From: an uncultured Pseudomonadota bacterium
Lineage (GTDB): Bacteria; Desulfobacterota; Syntrophorhabdia; Syntrophorhabdales; Syntrophorhabdaceae
Reading direction: 5' to 3'
Assembly: GCA_937862865.1 (NCBI GenBank)
Contig: CALMFJ010000110.1
Location: 1-47,908 of the forward strand
Length of the DNA stretch: 47,908 bases
The stretch's first letter is position 1. Each line of letters begins with the position of its first letter. The translations under genes and the position numbers were made by a program. This document shows positions 1 through 9,119 of the stretch, piece after piece. The notes below the pieces were generated by a model, which was given only the letters and a program-made list of their open reading frames with translations, was not told where the DNA came from and did no database searches.

Positions 1-226
1 GCTCCACGCGGAGCAGAACGCCATCATCCAGGCGGCATACCACGGGGTGTCCATCAACGGGGCCGAGCTCTACTGCACACACCTGCCCTGCTCGATATGC
101 ATCAAGATGCTCATAAACGCCGGCATACGAGAGATCTTTTATGAAGAAGGCTACCCGGATGAATTGTCCCTTGACCTGATAGGGGAATCTAAAATCACAT
201 TGACAAAACTCGATCGTGAACGGTGA
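1..226 (+). CDS. dCMP deaminase-type cytidine deaminase, 3' part only
   Basis: The reading frame starting at base 2 is open from the window edge to a TGA at 224-226 and gives about 74 residues. It contains the zinc-site signature of the dCMP/cytidine deaminase fold: HAEQNAI at the very start (zinc His and catalytic Glu) and LPCSICIKM (two zinc Cys) about 30 residues later. This spacing fits the dCMP deaminase (ComEB-like) family, which makes dUMP from dCMP for dTTP synthesis. The 5' end is missing. Its neighbour nrdR also concerns nucleotide supply. The stop codon lies inside a 7-base tandem repeat array (216-236), so the last few residues (about DRER) may be repeat-derived. Confidence 0.85.
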   Translation, partial: LHAEQNAIIQAAYHGVSINGAELYCTHLPCSICIKMLINAGIREIFYEEGYPDELSLDLIGESKITLTKLDRER

Positions 227-316
227 ACGGTGAACAGTAAAAGCCCAAACACGTCGCTCCTGGCCCCTTCCTGCTTAATCCCTGCCGTTAGCCGTTTGCC
301 GTTAGCCGTTAGCCGG
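216..316. repeat. Heptad repeat pair between dCMP deaminase gene and nrdR
   Basis: There are two arrays of 7-base repeats. At 216-236 the unit is GTGAACG, three times, the last degenerate. At 284-316 the unit is GCCGTTA, four to five times with one GCCGTTT variant. The reverse complement of the second unit is TAACGGC, which shares an AACGG core with the first array, so the two could pair imperfectly as arms of a stem-loop with a loop of about 47 bases. The upstream gene's TGA stop (224-226) is within the first array. Confidence 0.75.
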
Positions 317-324
317 GTACTATT

Positions 325-789
325 ATGAAATGCCCTTTTTGCCAACATCCCGAAAGCAAGGTCCTTGACTCCCGCATGAGCAGGGAGATGGATACGATAC
401 GGCGCCGGCGGGAATGCCACAAGTGCGGAAAAAGGTTCACGACGGCGGAGCGGCTCGAGGAAGGGCTCCCCCTTGTCGTAAAGAAAGACGGCAGACGGGA
501 GATCTTTGACCGCTCGAAGATCCTGTCGGGCCTCAACAAGGCGTGTGAAAAAAGGCCGATCAGCATCACAAACCTCGAAAAGATCGTATCGAGGATCGAG
601 TATAACCTCCTTGAAAAAGGTGAGCGGGAGATGAAGGCGACGGAAATAGGCGAAATGGTCATGGACGAACTGAAGAACCTCGATGAGGTAGCATATGTCC
701 GCTTTGCTTCCGTTTACAGGCAGTTCCGTGATATAAATGAATTCATGACCGAGCTCAAAGAGCTCCTTTTAAAGAAAAACGAAGCGTGA
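325..789 (+). CDS. nrdR: Transcriptional repressor NrdR
   Basis: This 154-residue protein has the usual NrdR length and layout. An N-terminal zinc ribbon (MKCPFC at 1-6 and CHKCGKRF at about 31-38) is followed by an ATP-cone domain ([21 protein letters not shown] from about residue 50). NrdR senses ATP/dATP and represses ribonucleotide reductase operons by binding paired NrdR boxes. The ATG at 325 is supported by the family-typical MKCPFC start; no strong Shine-Dalgarno is visible. It is followed by ribD after 7 bases, an nrdR-rib-nusB order that is common in Proteobacteria. No NrdR box was seen here, so its targets are elsewhere. Confidence 0.97.
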   Translation: MKCPFCQHPESKVLDSRMSREMDTIRRRRECHKCGKRFTTAERLEEGLPLVVKKDGRREIFDRSKILSGLNKACEKRPISITNLEKIVSRIEYNLLEKGEREMKATEIGEMVMDELKNLDEVAYVRFASVYRQFRDINEFMTELKELLLKKNEA

Positions 790-796
790 CCCTATC

Positions 797-1900
797 GTGA
801 AAGACGAACAGTACATGCGCATGGCCCTTTCGCTCGCCCGCAAAGGGATAGGCACGGCATCGCCGAACCCGATGGTCGGCGCGGTCCTGGTGACGGATAA
901 CGCCATTGTCGGGAAGGGGTACCACAAAAAGGCCGGGTCTCCCCATGCGGAGGCCAACGCCATCGAGGATGCAGGGCCAAAGACGGCGGGGTCGACGCTT
1001 TATATCAATCTCGAGCCCTGCGTTCACCACGGCAGGACACCCCCGTGCGCAGACCGGGTAATAGCGGCAGGGATCAAGCGGGTTTTCGTGGCAATGCTCG
1101 ACCCTAACCCGCTTGTCAACGGCAAGGGTGTCGAAATGCTCCGCAAGGCGGGGATCGATGTGAAGGTCGGCTTGCTCGAAAACGAGGCACGCCGTCTCAA
1201 CGAGGCTTTTATCGGCTGGATGGAAAAGAAACGGCCGTACATTACAATGAAGGCCGCAGTGAGCCTGGACGGCAAGATAGCTACAAAAACATGCGACTCG
1301 CGCTGGATATCCAACGAAGAGTCGCGGCGCCAGGCAAATATCCTGCGTGTTGTCAATGACGGGATAATGGTGGGCATCAACACCGTCATATCCGACAATC
1401 CGCTTCTCCTGCCGAGGCTCAAGAACCCGCGCAAAATACCGACGCGGATCATTCTCGACTCGAAGCTCCGGATCCCCCTTGCATGTGATGTTGTCAAGAC
1501 GTCCGAAAAGTACAGGACATGGATCTTCACGAACGAAGATTCACGCACGGACAAGGAGGCAAGGCTCAAGGCCCTGGGGGTGGACGTCATCCGGGTCCCG
1601 AAGGACGATTCCGGCAGGGTGTCGGTCACTCACATATGCCAGGAGCTCTACAAGCGCGACATCATGAGCGTCCTCGTGGAGGGCGGCGGCGAGGTGAACA
1701 GCACCTTGCTTAAGGAAGGGCTTGTCGACAAAGTCGTGCTTTTTTACGGGACCATCCTGATCGGGGGGAAATCGGCGCTCAACCTCGTCGGGGGGAAAGG
1801 GATCGATTTCCTGAAGGACGCGTACAGGATCGACATCGCAACGCTGAGAAGGCTCAAAGAGAACATCTACATGGAAGGGTATGTTCACAGGAATCATTGA
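797..1900 (+). CDS. ribD: Bifunctional riboflavin biosynthesis protein RibD (deaminase/reductase)
   Basis: The 367-residue protein carries both domains that convert the GTP cyclohydrolase II product to 5-amino-6-ribitylamino-uracil phosphate. The N-terminal deaminase domain shows HAEANAI at about 50-56 and PCVHHGRTPPC at about 75-85 (zinc site). The C-terminal pyrimidine reductase domain starts at about residue 145 (KKRPYITMKAAVSLDGKIA) and includes the VEGGGEVN nucleotide-binding stretch. The GTG at 797 is chosen because family members normally have DEQYM-like residues before the conserved SPNPMVGAV; an ATG at 815 is the alternative. The 3' end overlaps ribE by 20 bases, suggesting translational coupling. 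Confidence 0.96.
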   Translation: MKDEQYMRMALSLARKGIGTASPNPMVGAVLVTDNAIVGKGYHKKAGSPHAEANAIEDAGPKTAGSTLYINLEPCVHHGRTPPCADRVIAAGIKRVFVAMLDPNPLVNGKGVEMLRKAGIDVKVGLLENEARRLNEAFIGWMEKKRPYITMKAAVSLDGKIATKTCDSRWISNEESRRQANILRVVNDGIMVGINTVISDNPLLLPRLKNPRKIPTRIILDSKLRIPLACDVVKTSEKYRTWIFTNEDSRTDKEARLKALGVDVIRVPKDDSGRVSVTHICQELYKRDIMSVLVEGGGEVNSTLLKEGLVDKVVLFYGTILIGGKSALNLVGGKGIDFLKDAYRIDIATLRRLKENIYMEGYVHRNH

Positions 1901-2528
1901 GGACATAGGGACCATCGCCGCGATCGAGAAAAAGAGCGGCAGCTGGGTATTCGTCATAAGGACAGCATTCGAAGCGGGGAGCGTCCGGGAAGGCGATAGT
2001 GTCAGCGTCGACGGGGTCTGCCTGACAGCAACAAAGATCGGCAGCGGGACGTTCGGGGCGGACGCCTCGCTCGAGACCCTCCGGCTTACGACCCTCAGGG
2101 ACAAGGCCGTCGGGCAGAGGGTGAACCTTGAGAGGGCAATGTCGGCTGACGGGCGGTTTGGAGGGCACATAGTCACTGGCCATGTCGACGGGACCGGAAC
2201 GATCTCCGACATACGCAGCGAGGGTGACTCGATACGGATAACTATAGAAATTTCCTCGGATTTAGCGCACCAGATCGTCAGGAAGGGATCGGTCGCCATC
2301 GATGGAATAAGCTTGACAGTCAATGACCAAAGTGATAATAAATTCACGATCAATATTATTCCGTACACCGCTTCGCGAACGACAATTCTTGAAAAGAACC
2401 AGCGGGATAAAATAAATATTGAGACGGATGTCATAGGAAAATACGTGGACAGTTTTCTGAAAAAAAGGGAGGGCAAGAAGCTCGATGTCGATTTTCTCGC
2501 CCGCCATGGATTCATAAAAGGAGAGTAG
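1881..2528 (+). CDS. ribE: Riboflavin synthase (alpha subunit)
   Basis: At 215 residues this is the usual length. It begins with the family signature [11 protein letters not shown] and consists of two tandem lumazine-binding barrels: residues 1-97 with GVCLTA and [13 protein letters not shown] at the junction, and about 98-190 with GISLTV. It dismutates two 6,7-dimethyl-8-ribityllumazine molecules into riboflavin and the RibD/RibBA pathway intermediate. It overlaps the end of ribD and is followed two bases later by ribBA, so the rib genes look like one transcript. No FMN riboswitch is visible upstream of ribD, where there is no room for one. Confidence 0.97.
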   Translation: MFTGIIEDIGTIAAIEKKSGSWVFVIRTAFEAGSVREGDSVSVDGVCLTATKIGSGTFGADASLETLRLTTLRDKAVGQRVNLERAMSADGRFGGHIVTGHVDGTGTISDIRSEGDSIRITIEISSDLAHQIVRKGSVAIDGISLTVNDQSDNKFTINIIPYTASRTTILEKNQRDKINIETDVIGKYVDSFLKKREGKKLDVDFLARHGFIKGE

Positions 2529-2530
2529 CA

Positions 2531-3736
2531 ATGGCAATCTCGAGCATCGAAGAGGTCCTTCAGGATGTGCGCGAAGGCAAGATGATCATCATTGTCGATG
2601 ATGAGGACAGGGAGAATGAGGGCGATGTCATGATCGCATCTGAAAAGGTGACACCCGAGGCGATCACGTTCATGGCGCGCTATGCGTGCGGCCTCATATG
2701 TCTGTCGCTCACCGAGGAGCGCGTTAAGCAGCTCGACCTCCCTCTTATGGTCCAGGACAACACGTCACCGTACAACACAGCGTTCACCGTTTCGATCGAG
2801 GCAAAGGAAGGGATAACGACCGGCATCTCCGCGTTTGACAGGGCGAGGACCGTTCAGGTCGCCGCCGACCCGAATTCCACGGGGGACGACATAACGCGGC
2901 CCGGACATATCTTCCCGCTTGCCGCCCGCGACGGCGGCGTTCTTGTCAGGGTAGGCCACACGGAGGCGTCCGTCGATCTGGCGCGGCTCGCGGGCCTTAT
3001 CCCGTCGGGCGTCATATGCGAGGTGATGAACGAGGACGGGACGATGGCACGCTTGCCGGACCTGGAGGTCTTTGCCGAAAAACACGGCATGAAGATCGTC
3101 ACCATTGCCGATCTCATCAAGTACAAGACACAGAAGGAAAAACTTGTCCGGCGTGTTGCCGAGACCCGGATACCGACACGGTTCGGCGGCGAGTTCACGC
3201 TCATCGCCTACGAGAACGACATCGACAAGAAGACGCATCTCGCACTCGTCAAAGGTGATATAGGACCGGACGACACGGTGCTCGTGCGCGTCCATTCGGA
3301 ATGCTTCACCGGTGACGTGCTCGGCTCCATGCGGTGCGATTGCGGGGAACAGCTCCAGAAGGCGCTCAAGATGATCGAACACGAGCAGAAAGGCGTTTTC
3401 GTTTACATGCGCCAGGAAGGGCGCGGCATCGGCCTCGCCAACAAGCTCAAAGCCTACAACCTGCAGGATTGCGGCCATGATACGGTCGAGGCGAACATCG
3501 CACTCGGTTTTCAGCCCGACCTGCGCGATTACGGCATCGGGGCCCAGATCCTCAAGGACCTCGGCATACACAAGATGCGCCTCATGACGAACAACCCGAA
3601 GAAGATAAAGGGCCTCGAAGGGTACGGGCTTACCGTCGTGGAACGCGTACCGATCGAGATGGCCCCGACAAAGGACAACATAGCGTATCTCACGACCAAG
3701 CAGAAAAAGCTCGGTCATATCCTAAATAACATATAA
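2531..3736 (+). CDS. ribBA: Bifunctional 3,4-dihydroxy-2-butanone 4-phosphate synthase / GTP cyclohydrolase II
   Basis: The 401-residue fusion protein supplies both precursors of riboflavin. Residues 1-200 are the DHBP synthase domain, with [10 protein letters not shown] (acidic metal and substrate loop), RPGHIFPL and [13 protein letters not shown]. Residues about 205-401 are GTP cyclohydrolase II, with [21 protein letters not shown] (three zinc Cys) and [11 protein letters not shown] (catalytic region). All key motifs are intact in both halves, so both activities are expected. It lies between ribE and ribH with only a few bases on each side. Confidence 0.97.
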   Translation: MAISSIEEVLQDVREGKMIIIVDDEDRENEGDVMIASEKVTPEAITFMARYACGLICLSLTEERVKQLDLPLMVQDNTSPYNTAFTVSIEAKEGITTGISAFDRARTVQVAADPNSTGDDITRPGHIFPLAARDGGVLVRVGHTEASVDLARLAGLIPSGVICEVMNEDGTMARLPDLEVFAEKHGMKIVTIADLIKYKTQKEKLVRRVAETRIPTRFGGEFTLIAYENDIDKKTHLALVKGDIGPDDTVLVRVHSECFTGDVLGSMRCDCGEQLQKALKMIEHEQKGVFVYMRQEGRGIGLANKLKAYNLQDCGHDTVEANIALGFQPDLRDYGIGAQILKDLGIHKMRLMTNNPKKIKGLEGYGLTVVERVPIEMAPTKDNIAYLTTKQKKLGHILNNI

Positions 3737-3745
3737 GGGGTGAAC

Positions 3746-4234
3746 ATGGTGCGAGAGGGCAAGCTCAATGCGAAAGGCTTCAGGTTTGCAATCGTCGTAG
3801 GCAGGTTCAACAGCTTCATCACGGACCGGCTGGTGGAAGGCGCACTCGATGCCCTGAAACGGCACGGTGCCGACGATAACAAGGTCGACATATACCGGGT
3901 CCCCGGCTCCTTCGAGATCCCGCTCGCCGCGAAACTGGTCGCGAGGAAAAAGGAGATAGACGCGGTCATCTGCCTGGGTGCAGTCATCAAGGGCGCCACG
4001 CCGCATTTTCACTATGTCGCGTCCGAGGTCACCAAAGGCATAGCCCAGTCATCCCTTGAACTGGGAAAACCGATGGCCTTCGGTATAATAACGAGCGACA
4101 GCATCGAACAGGCCATCGAGAGGGCGGGCACGAAGGCCGGCAACAAGGGCTACGACGCCGCCATGTCCGCCATAGAAATGGTGAACCTCATCAAGGAAAA
4201 CAACTTGTGCGCAGAAGGAAAGCGAGAGAGCTAG
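3746..4234 (+). CDS. ribH: 6,7-dimethyl-8-ribityllumazine synthase
   Basis: This lumazine synthase of 162 residues condenses the RibBA and RibD-pathway products. Visible motifs are [17 protein letters not shown] (substrate loop) and [17 protein letters not shown] with the catalytic His. The ATG at 3746 is preferred because AAGGGG (3735-3740) sits five bases upstream; a GTG at 3740 is also in frame but would lie inside that ribosome-binding site. The 3' end overlaps nusB by 28 bases. Confidence 0.95.
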   Translation: MVREGKLNAKGFRFAIVVGRFNSFITDRLVEGALDALKRHGADDNKVDIYRVPGSFEIPLAAKLVARKKEIDAVICLGAVIKGATPHFHYVASEVTKGIAQSSLELGKPMAFGIITSDSIEQAIERAGTKAGNKGYDAAMSAIEMVNLIKENNLCAEGKRES

Positions 4235-4629
4235 CCCTGAGGATGCTCTACCAGGTGGAGACACACGGGGAAGACCGCCTCGAGGCCCTCACCAAGTATT
4301 GCTCGCTGTTCCCGTACCAGGAAGATATTGCAGATTATGCCCGGTATCTCCTTACCGGGATTGGCACCCATCAGGAAAAGATAGACGAATTCATCCGGCA
4401 GGCCTGCGAACACTGGCGGATCGACCGGATCGCCTACGTGGATAAGAACGTCCTCAGGATAGGGATATTCGAAATGATATTCTCAGTGGACGTCCCGCCA
4501 AAGGTCGCCATCGACGAAGCCATAGAAATGGGAAAGAAGTACGGGAGCGAAGACTCCCGCGAGTTCATTAACGGAGTGTTGGATCGGATACTCAAGGATC
4601 ATTATAAAGAAAAGCCGGCTGACGGCTAA
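4207..4629 (+). CDS. nusB: Transcription antitermination factor NusB
   Basis: This 140-residue all-helical protein starts with the family signature [14 protein letters not shown] and ends with a conserved [14 protein letters not shown]...FINGVLDRI stretch. NusB binds boxA RNA with NusE and helps transcribe rRNA operons. The GTG start at 4207 lies inside the ribH 3' end, and a ribH-nusB pairing is very common in bacteria. The stop codon (4627-4629) and final residues lie in a heptad repeat array. Confidence 0.95.
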   Translation: MRRRKARELALRMLYQVETHGEDRLEALTKYCSLFPYQEDIADYARYLLTGIGTHQEKIDEFIRQACEHWRIDRIAYVDKNVLRIGIFEMIFSVDVPPKVAIDEAIEMGKKYGSEDSREFINGVLDRILKDHYKEKPADG

Positions 4630-4690
4630 CGGCAAAAGGCAAAAGGAATGAATCCGTTTGCCCTTAGCCCTTAGCCCTTAGCCGTTTCCC
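4616..4690. repeat. Heptad repeat inverted pair at the nusB 3' end
   Basis: The left arm, 4616-4646, reads as heptads CGGCTGA, CGGCTAA, CGGCAAA, AGGCAAA. The right arm, about 4653-4690, reads as GCCCTTA three times followed by GCCGTTT. The arms are imperfect reverse complements with a short spacer and could form a long hairpin. The nusB TAA (4627-4629) is inside the second left heptad, and the next gene starts at 4692 immediately after the right arm. Confidence 0.75.
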
Positions 4691-4691
4691 T

Positions 4692-5192
4692 ATGCTTATC
4701 GTTATCGACGGATATAATTATGTTCACCGTGTCAACGGGCCGGCGGTCCGGAAAGGGGCGTCGATGGACCTGCTTCAGCGGGACTTCCTGGAAAAATGCG
4801 CGCGGTACAAGAAGGCGCGGTCGGCCCGGATAACGGTCGTCTTTGACGCGTACGCGAGTTTTTCACCGGGACGGCATTCGGAGAATTTCCGGGGCATCGA
4901 TGTCGTCTATTCGAAAGAGGGTGAAACGGCCGACGACGTCATCATCGGGTGGATAAGGAAAAGGCCGGCCGGCCTCATTGTGGTCAGTTCGGACCGTGCG
5001 ATCATCGACGAGGCGAAACTGCGGGGCGTGTCCTTCCTGACGCCGGTAGCATTCGCTGAAATGCTCTCCTCGCCCGCATACGAACCCGATGAAGAGGACG
5101 ACTACCCCGACACCCCCCGCCCCAAAAAGGGAAACCCCCGCAAGCTTCCGAAGAAAGTCCGGAAGGCGGTGAAGGGGATCGGCAAGCTGTAA
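4692..5192 (+). CDS. NYN-domain (YacP/Rae1-like) RNA endonuclease family protein
   Basis: The 166-residue protein belongs to the YacP/DUF901 branch of the PIN-like NYN nucleases. It begins MLIVIDGYNYVHRV with the first metal-binding Asp, followed by ITVVFDAYAS, GETADDVIIGWI and IVVSSDRAIIDEA, which carry the remaining acidic residues. In Bacillus the homologue Rae1 cleaves mRNA in the ribosomal A site; whether this copy does so is unknown. The C-terminus is a basic tail rich in Lys/Arg/Pro (about 137-166), plausible for RNA binding. It follows nusB directly after the heptad hairpin. Confidence 0.85.
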   Translation: MLIVIDGYNYVHRVNGPAVRKGASMDLLQRDFLEKCARYKKARSARITVVFDAYASFSPGRHSENFRGIDVVYSKEGETADDVIIGWIRKRPAGLIVVSSDRAIIDEAKLRGVSFLTPVAFAEMLSSPAYEPDEEDDYPDTPRPKKGNPRKLPKKVRKAVKGIGKL

Positions 5193-5274
5193 AATAGACG
5201 GGCCTTCAAGGACGCTGCTTCGATTCAAGCATCGTCAGGCCAGCCTTACGGAGACGGTGTCGCAATCCCCCGGT

Positions 5275-5398
5275 CCGTCACCCCGGCGCTTGACGCCGGG
5301 GTCCAAGGTTCTTCTTCTCAATCCTTTCAGGTGTCCGAAACGGGAAATAGGAATAGAAACAAAACCTTAGATCCCGGTGTCAAGCACCGGGATGACGG
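5275..5398. repeat. Dispersed palindromic element, copy A (paired mini-hairpins)
   Basis: Two 36-base arms, 5275-5310 and 5363-5398, are inverted copies with 31 of 36 positions matching. Each arm is itself a perfect 9-bp mini-hairpin with the loop CTTGA. Of the five differences between arms, four form two paired C-G to T-A changes that keep both mini-hairpins intact. The 52-base centre is AT-richer and not obviously coding. A related copy lies at 38736-38868. The rest of the gap (5193-5274 and 5399-5480) shows no gene, RNA or clear terminator. The element resembles REP/MITE-type intergenic repeats; its exact family is not identified. Confidence 0.8.
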
Positions 5399-5480
5399 CA
5401 ATCGATTATTCCGGAAAATGTGGCAAATGGCCCCCGGCAGGGAAATTGAAAGCACCGCCCGTTCATCAAGCCCGGGATGA

Positions 5481-6338
5481 CTAGCTGCGGGGTGGTGGTT
5501 TTATCCATTCGCCGTCGTCTTTGTAGGCTGCGATCGTCTGGATGATCTTCTTTTTGTTCTCCTGAAACTTTTTCTTCATGCCGCGCAGCCATTCGCGGTG
5601 AAGGAGCATGTGTTCGGGCGGGCCGATTATCCCGCCGTCTTTCAGGGGAATGAAATTGCCGTCCGCATCGATCCCAAGGGTGCCGTGACAGACGGTGCAG
5701 ATAAAATCCTTCTGTGCTATGCGTATGATCTGACTGCCGCAGAACGGGCAGCCGCGTTCGGGCTTTATGGAGTCCGGGGAAAACAGTATCTTGCCCAACC
5801 GGTCGGCAAGCTCAATGTTTTTTTCGTTCATAAGGGCCTCTCCCGGCAGGGCGGCCTCGATCAAAAGGCTTGCCTTGACAGAGATGCCCAGGAACATCGC
5901 GAACGTCTCAAGCATCTGGGGGGCCATGCCGGCCCGATCGGGGATGCCGAAGAAATTAAGGAGAATGACCGGCTTCCTGTATGTTTCCTCAAGAATGTTG
6001 AAGAAAAGAAAACCCCTGTCGCATATGCTCTTGATTATCGCGTTGGCCCCAAGATAATAGACCGGGGATGCAAGAATGAGCGCATCGGCGGCGGCAATCT
6101 GCCCGAGAAGGAACTGCATGTCATCCTCCTCGGGGCACGGATTGCCCATGACGCACCCATAACAGGCCCGGCACGGCCGTATCGTGAGCGACGTCAGCCG
6201 GAGGAGTTTCAGTGTATGCGCCTCCGGTATTCTGCGGGATATTTCCTTCGCGAACGTCTCGCAATTCCCGAGCGTCCGGGGTGACGCAATAAGGGCCAGC
6301 ACCCTTTTTGGCGCTATTGTTCCCGCTTTCCCCGTCAT
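5481..6338 (-). CDS. Iron-sulfur flavoprotein / NADPH-dependent FMN reductase family protein
   Basis: The protein of 285 residues has a flavodoxin-like FMN domain (VLALIASPRTLGNCETFAKEI near the N-terminus; LILASPVYYLGANAIIKSICDR). After the first strand-helix comes CRACYGCVMGNPC, which fits the CxxCxxCx(4-7)C pattern of [4Fe-4S] iron-sulfur flavoproteins (Isf). The C-terminal part has a CPFCG...CTVCHG zinc-ribbon-like pair. It is probably a cytoplasmic electron-transfer flavoprotein of anaerobes with unknown partners. The frame is open up to 6422, but the residues before 6338 are encoded by a heptad repeat (6360-6387), so the ATG at 6338 is preferred (start uncertain; GGGAG lies only two bases upstream). 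Confidence 0.85.
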   Translation of the reverse strand: MTGKAGTIAPKRVLALIASPRTLGNCETFAKEISRRIPEAHTLKLLRLTSLTIRPCRACYGCVMGNPCPEEDDMQFLLGQIAAADALILASPVYYLGANAIIKSICDRGFLFFNILEETYRKPVILLNFFGIPDRAGMAPQMLETFAMFLGISVKASLLIEAALPGEALMNEKNIELADRLGKILFSPDSIKPERGCPFCGSQIIRIAQKDFICTVCHGTLGIDADGNFIPLKDGGIIGPPEHMLLHREWLRGMKKKFQENKKKIIQTIAAYKDDGEWIKPPPRS

Positions 6339-6359
6339 TTCTCCCGGATCACCCCTATC

Positions 6360-6387
6360 GCCCATTGCCCGTCGCCCATTGCCCTGT
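6360..6387. repeat. Heptad repeat upstream of the iron-sulfur flavoprotein gene
   Basis: Four units of 7 bases follow one another: GCCCATT, GCCCGTC, GCCCATT, GCCCTGT. The array lies just upstream of the minus-strand flavoprotein start, in its divergent region with ftsH. It is single-armed here: no complementary array was found within about 150 bp. Unlike most arrays in this window, it does not contain stop codons. Confidence 0.65.
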
Positions 6388-6464
6388 ATCTTATTTAATC
6401 TCGCATTCTTATTACACACCAACCCCTGAATTGCAAGAAAAAGATCGCCAATAACGTGACAATA

Positions 6465-6492
6465 TTGATAAATATGCCCTTGATATGATAAA
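6465..6492 (+). promoter_or_regulatory. Candidate sigma-70-type promoter for ftsH
   Basis: TTGATA (6465-6470) and GATAAA (6487-6492) are separated by 16 bases. Initiation 6-8 bases downstream would fall just before the ATG at 6503, leaving a leader of only a few bases. No Shine-Dalgarno precedes this ATG, so the transcript may be nearly leaderless. Confidence 0.35.
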
Positions 6493-6502
6493 CTAATGAT
6501 CT

Positions 6503-8326
6503 ATGTCAAGAACTACACAGGGACCAACAAACAAAAGCATCGTAGCAGTTCTCGTTATCATCCTTCTCGGGCTTTTTGTGTTCCAGATCTACAACAAGCC
6601 GAAGAAGAACCACGAAAACGTACCGTTCAGCGAGTTTTCGGAAGCCGTTGCCCAGGATAAAGTGGTGTCTGTAGTGATGCAGGGAAAGAACATCACCGGC
6701 ACATACAAGGACGGCAAAGAGTTCAAGACGTTCGCACCGGAAGACCCTGACCTCGTAAAGCGCCTCAGAGAAAAAGGGGTCAAGATCTCGGCCAAGCCGG
6801 ACGAGGAATCCGGGATCTGGCAGAACATCTTTATATCCTGGTTCCCCATGCTCCTCCTCATCGGGGTATGGATCTTCTTCATGCGCCAGATGCAGTCGGG
6901 AGGCGGGAAGGCCATGGCCTTCGGCAAGAGCAAAGCCCGCCTCTTTACCGGACGGGAGAACCGGGTCACCTTTCAGGATGTCGCAGGGATCGATGAAGCC
7001 AAGGAAGAACTCCAGGAGATCATCGACTTTCTCGTTGACCCGAAGAAATTCACGAAACTCGGCGGGCGCATCCCGAAGGGCGTGCTTCTCGTAGGCCCTC
7101 CCGGAACCGGGAAGACCCTTCTCGCCCGGGCGATAGCCGGCGAAGCGAACGTCCCGTTCTTCACGATAAGCGGCTCCGACTTTGTCGAGATGTTCGTCGG
7201 GGTCGGCGCGTCGCGCGTGCGCGACCTGTTCACGCAGGCCAAGAAGAACGCCCCGTGCATCATATTCATCGATGAGATCGATGCGGTCGGGAGGCATCGC
7301 GGGGCGGGGCTCGGCGGCGGCCACGATGAGCGCGAGCAGACCCTGAACCAGCTTCTCGTCGAGATGGACGGTTTCGAATCCAACGAGGGTGTTATCGTCA
7401 TGTCGGCGACGAACAGGCCGGACGTCCTTGATCCGGCACTTTTGAGGCCGGGACGCTTTGACAGGCAGATCGTTGTCTCAACGCCCGACGTAAAAGGGCG
7501 GGAAGAGATCCTGAAGGTGCATACCCGCAAGACCCTTATCGCGGACAATGTGGATCTTTCTATTATAGCCCGGGGCACACCCGGTTTTTCGGGTGCCGAT
7601 CTCGCGAATCTCGTCAACGAGGCGGCCCTGATAGCAGCCCGGCGTGACAAGAAGGCCATCGAGATGGACGATTTCGAGCATGCCAAAGACAAGGTGCTCA
7701 TGGGCGTGGAGAGGCGCAGCATGATCATCCCTTACGAGGAGAGGCGGCTCACGGCCTACCACGAAGCGGGGCATGCCCTTGTCGCCAGGATGATCCCCGG
7801 CACCGATCCTATCCACAAGGTCACGATCATCCCGAGGGGCAGGGCGCTCGGGCTCACCCAGCAGCTGCCGATCGACGAGCGCCACACGTATTCAAAGGAT
7901 TATCTCCTCAACAGCATTTCGATACTCCTCGGCGGGCGCGTCGCAGAGGAACTCGTCATAGGACAGCTTACAACCGGCTCCGGCAACGATATAGAACGGG
8001 CAACAAAGATTGCCCGGAAGATGGTCTGCGAGTGGGGAATGAGCGAGAAGCTCGGCCCCCTCAATTACGGGAAGAATGAGGAACATATCTTCCTTGGCAG
8101 GGAGATCTCCCGCAACCGGGATTTCAGCGAGCACACGGCACAGGGCATCGACGCGGAACTGAAAGAGCTCGTCGATAAGTGTTACACCCGGGCAAAGAAC
8201 CTCGTCTCCAAACATATCGAATCACTCCACGCCCTTGCCAATGCGCTTCTGGAAAAAGAAGTGCTTGACGGCCAGGAGATCGATTCCATCATCAGGGTTG
8301 CGGATGCCCCGGGCCTTCCCGTGTAA
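6503..8326 (+). CDS. ftsH: ATP-dependent zinc metalloprotease FtsH
   Basis: The 607-residue protein is the membrane-anchored AAA+ protease that degrades misfolded and regulatory membrane and cytosolic proteins. It has two N-terminal membrane segments (about 14-31 and 107-125) with a periplasmic domain between them. The AAA domain shows Walker A GPPGTGKT, Walker [17 protein letters not shown] and the second region of homology [19 protein letters not shown]. The protease domain shows the zinc motif HEAGHA. Length and motifs are complete. It opens a plus-strand run of housekeeping genes; tilS or hpt, often upstream of ftsH, are absent here. Confidence 0.98.
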   Translation: MSRTTQGPTNKSIVAVLVIILLGLFVFQIYNKPKKNHENVPFSEFSEAVAQDKVVSVVMQGKNITGTYKDGKEFKTFAPEDPDLVKRLREKGVKISAKPDEESGIWQNIFISWFPMLLLIGVWIFFMRQMQSGGGKAMAFGKSKARLFTGRENRVTFQDVAGIDEAKEELQEIIDFLVDPKKFTKLGGRIPKGVLLVGPPGTGKTLLARAIAGEANVPFFTISGSDFVEMFVGVGASRVRDLFTQAKKNAPCIIFIDEIDAVGRHRGAGLGGGHDEREQTLNQLLVEMDGFESNEGVIVMSATNRPDVLDPALLRPGRFDRQIVVSTPDVKGREEILKVHTRKTLIADNVDLSIIARGTPGFSGADLANLVNEAALIAARRDKKAIEMDDFEHAKDKVLMGVERRSMIIPYEERRLTAYHEAGHALVARMIPGTDPIHKVTIIPRGRALGLTQQLPIDERHTYSKDYLLNSISILLGGRVAEELVIGQLTTGSGNDIERATKIARKMVCEWGMSEKLGPLNYGKNEEHIFLGREISRNRDFSEHTAQGIDAELKELVDKCYTRAKNLVSKHIESLHALANALLEKEVLDGQEIDSIIRVADAPGLPV

Positions 8327-9119
8327 TAGCCCCGTCATAATGGGGATCCTCAACGTAACCCCCGATTCGTTCTCGGATGGGGGCCGGCACCTTGACCTTC
8401 AGGATGCCGTGGGTCATGCGAAGCGCATGATCGACGACGGCGCGAACATAATCGATATCGGCGGTGAATCGACGCGGCCGTTCTCTGATCCGGTAGACGA
8501 AGACGAAGAGCTTTCGCGCGTCCTGCCTGTCATAGAAACGGTCCGGGCTATATCAGATATCCCGATCTCCGTCGATACCTATAAGGCATCTGTTGCAGAT
8601 AAGGCCCTCCGGGCAGGGGCCGACATTATAAATGACATAAGCGGCCTCACATACGATGACAGGATGGCGGGCGTCATTGCCGAACACGATGCGTACGCGG
8701 TTATCATGCATATCAGGGGGACACCGAAACATATGCAGGAGAATCCTGTATATGAGAATGTTATCGCAGAGATCATGGCATTTCTGCGGCGGCAGTCGAG
8801 CTATGCCGTCCGTGCAGGGATAGATGAGGGGAAGATCATGATCGATCCCGGCATCGGCTTCGGCAAGCGCGTCGAGGATAATCTGCGCATCCTCAAGATG
8901 CTGAACGTGTTTAAGGAACTGGGGAAACCGGTGCTTATCGGAACGTCAATGAAATCATTCATCGGAAAGGTAACCGGCTCTCCCCTCGAGGAAAGGGTTG
9001 AGGGCACCCTCGCGACGCTTGCCGTCGCCTTCATGAACGGGGCCGATATTTTCCGGGTCCATGATGTGGCCGGGGCGAAAAAGGTCCTCACAATGGTCAA
9101 GGCGGTGATGGACGCATGA
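8304..9119 (+). CDS. folP: Dihydropteroate synthase
   Basis: This TIM-barrel enzyme of about 271 residues joins p-aminobenzoate to hydroxymethyl-dihydropterin diphosphate in folate synthesis. It shows the signatures [46 protein letters not shown] and [12 protein letters not shown], all intact. The ATG at 8304 gives the usual short lead before [10 protein letters not shown], overlaps the ftsH end by 23 bases and has a weak AGGG six to seven bases upstream. An ATG at 8235 in the same frame is possible but would be buried in ftsH. Its stop overlaps the cdaA start (ATGA). Confidence 0.95.
   Translation: MPRAFPCNSPVIMGILNVTPDSFSDGGRHLDLQDAVGHAKRMIDDGANIIDIGGESTRPFSDPVDEDEELSRVLPVIETVRAISDIPISVDTYKASVADKALRAGADIINDISGLTYDDRMAGVIAEHDAYAVIMHIRGTPKHMQENPVYENVIAEIMAFLRRQSSYAVRAGIDEGKIMIDPGIGFGKRVEDNLRILKMLNVFKELGKPVLIGTSMKSFIGKVTGSPLEERVEGTLATLAVAFMNGADIFRVHDVAGAKKVLTMVKAVMDA

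Noticed and set aside
216-316. CRISPR array suspected from the short repeats
   Set aside because: Repeats are 7 bases, directly adjacent and without spacers; no cas genes are present.
780-800. FMN riboswitch before ribD
   Set aside because: Only seven bases separate nrdR from ribD and no RFN-like fold is seen upstream of nrdR.
5598-6284. Plus-strand 228-codon frame opposite the iron-sulfur flavoprotein gene
   Set aside because: The minus-strand protein has clear family motifs; the opposite frame has none.
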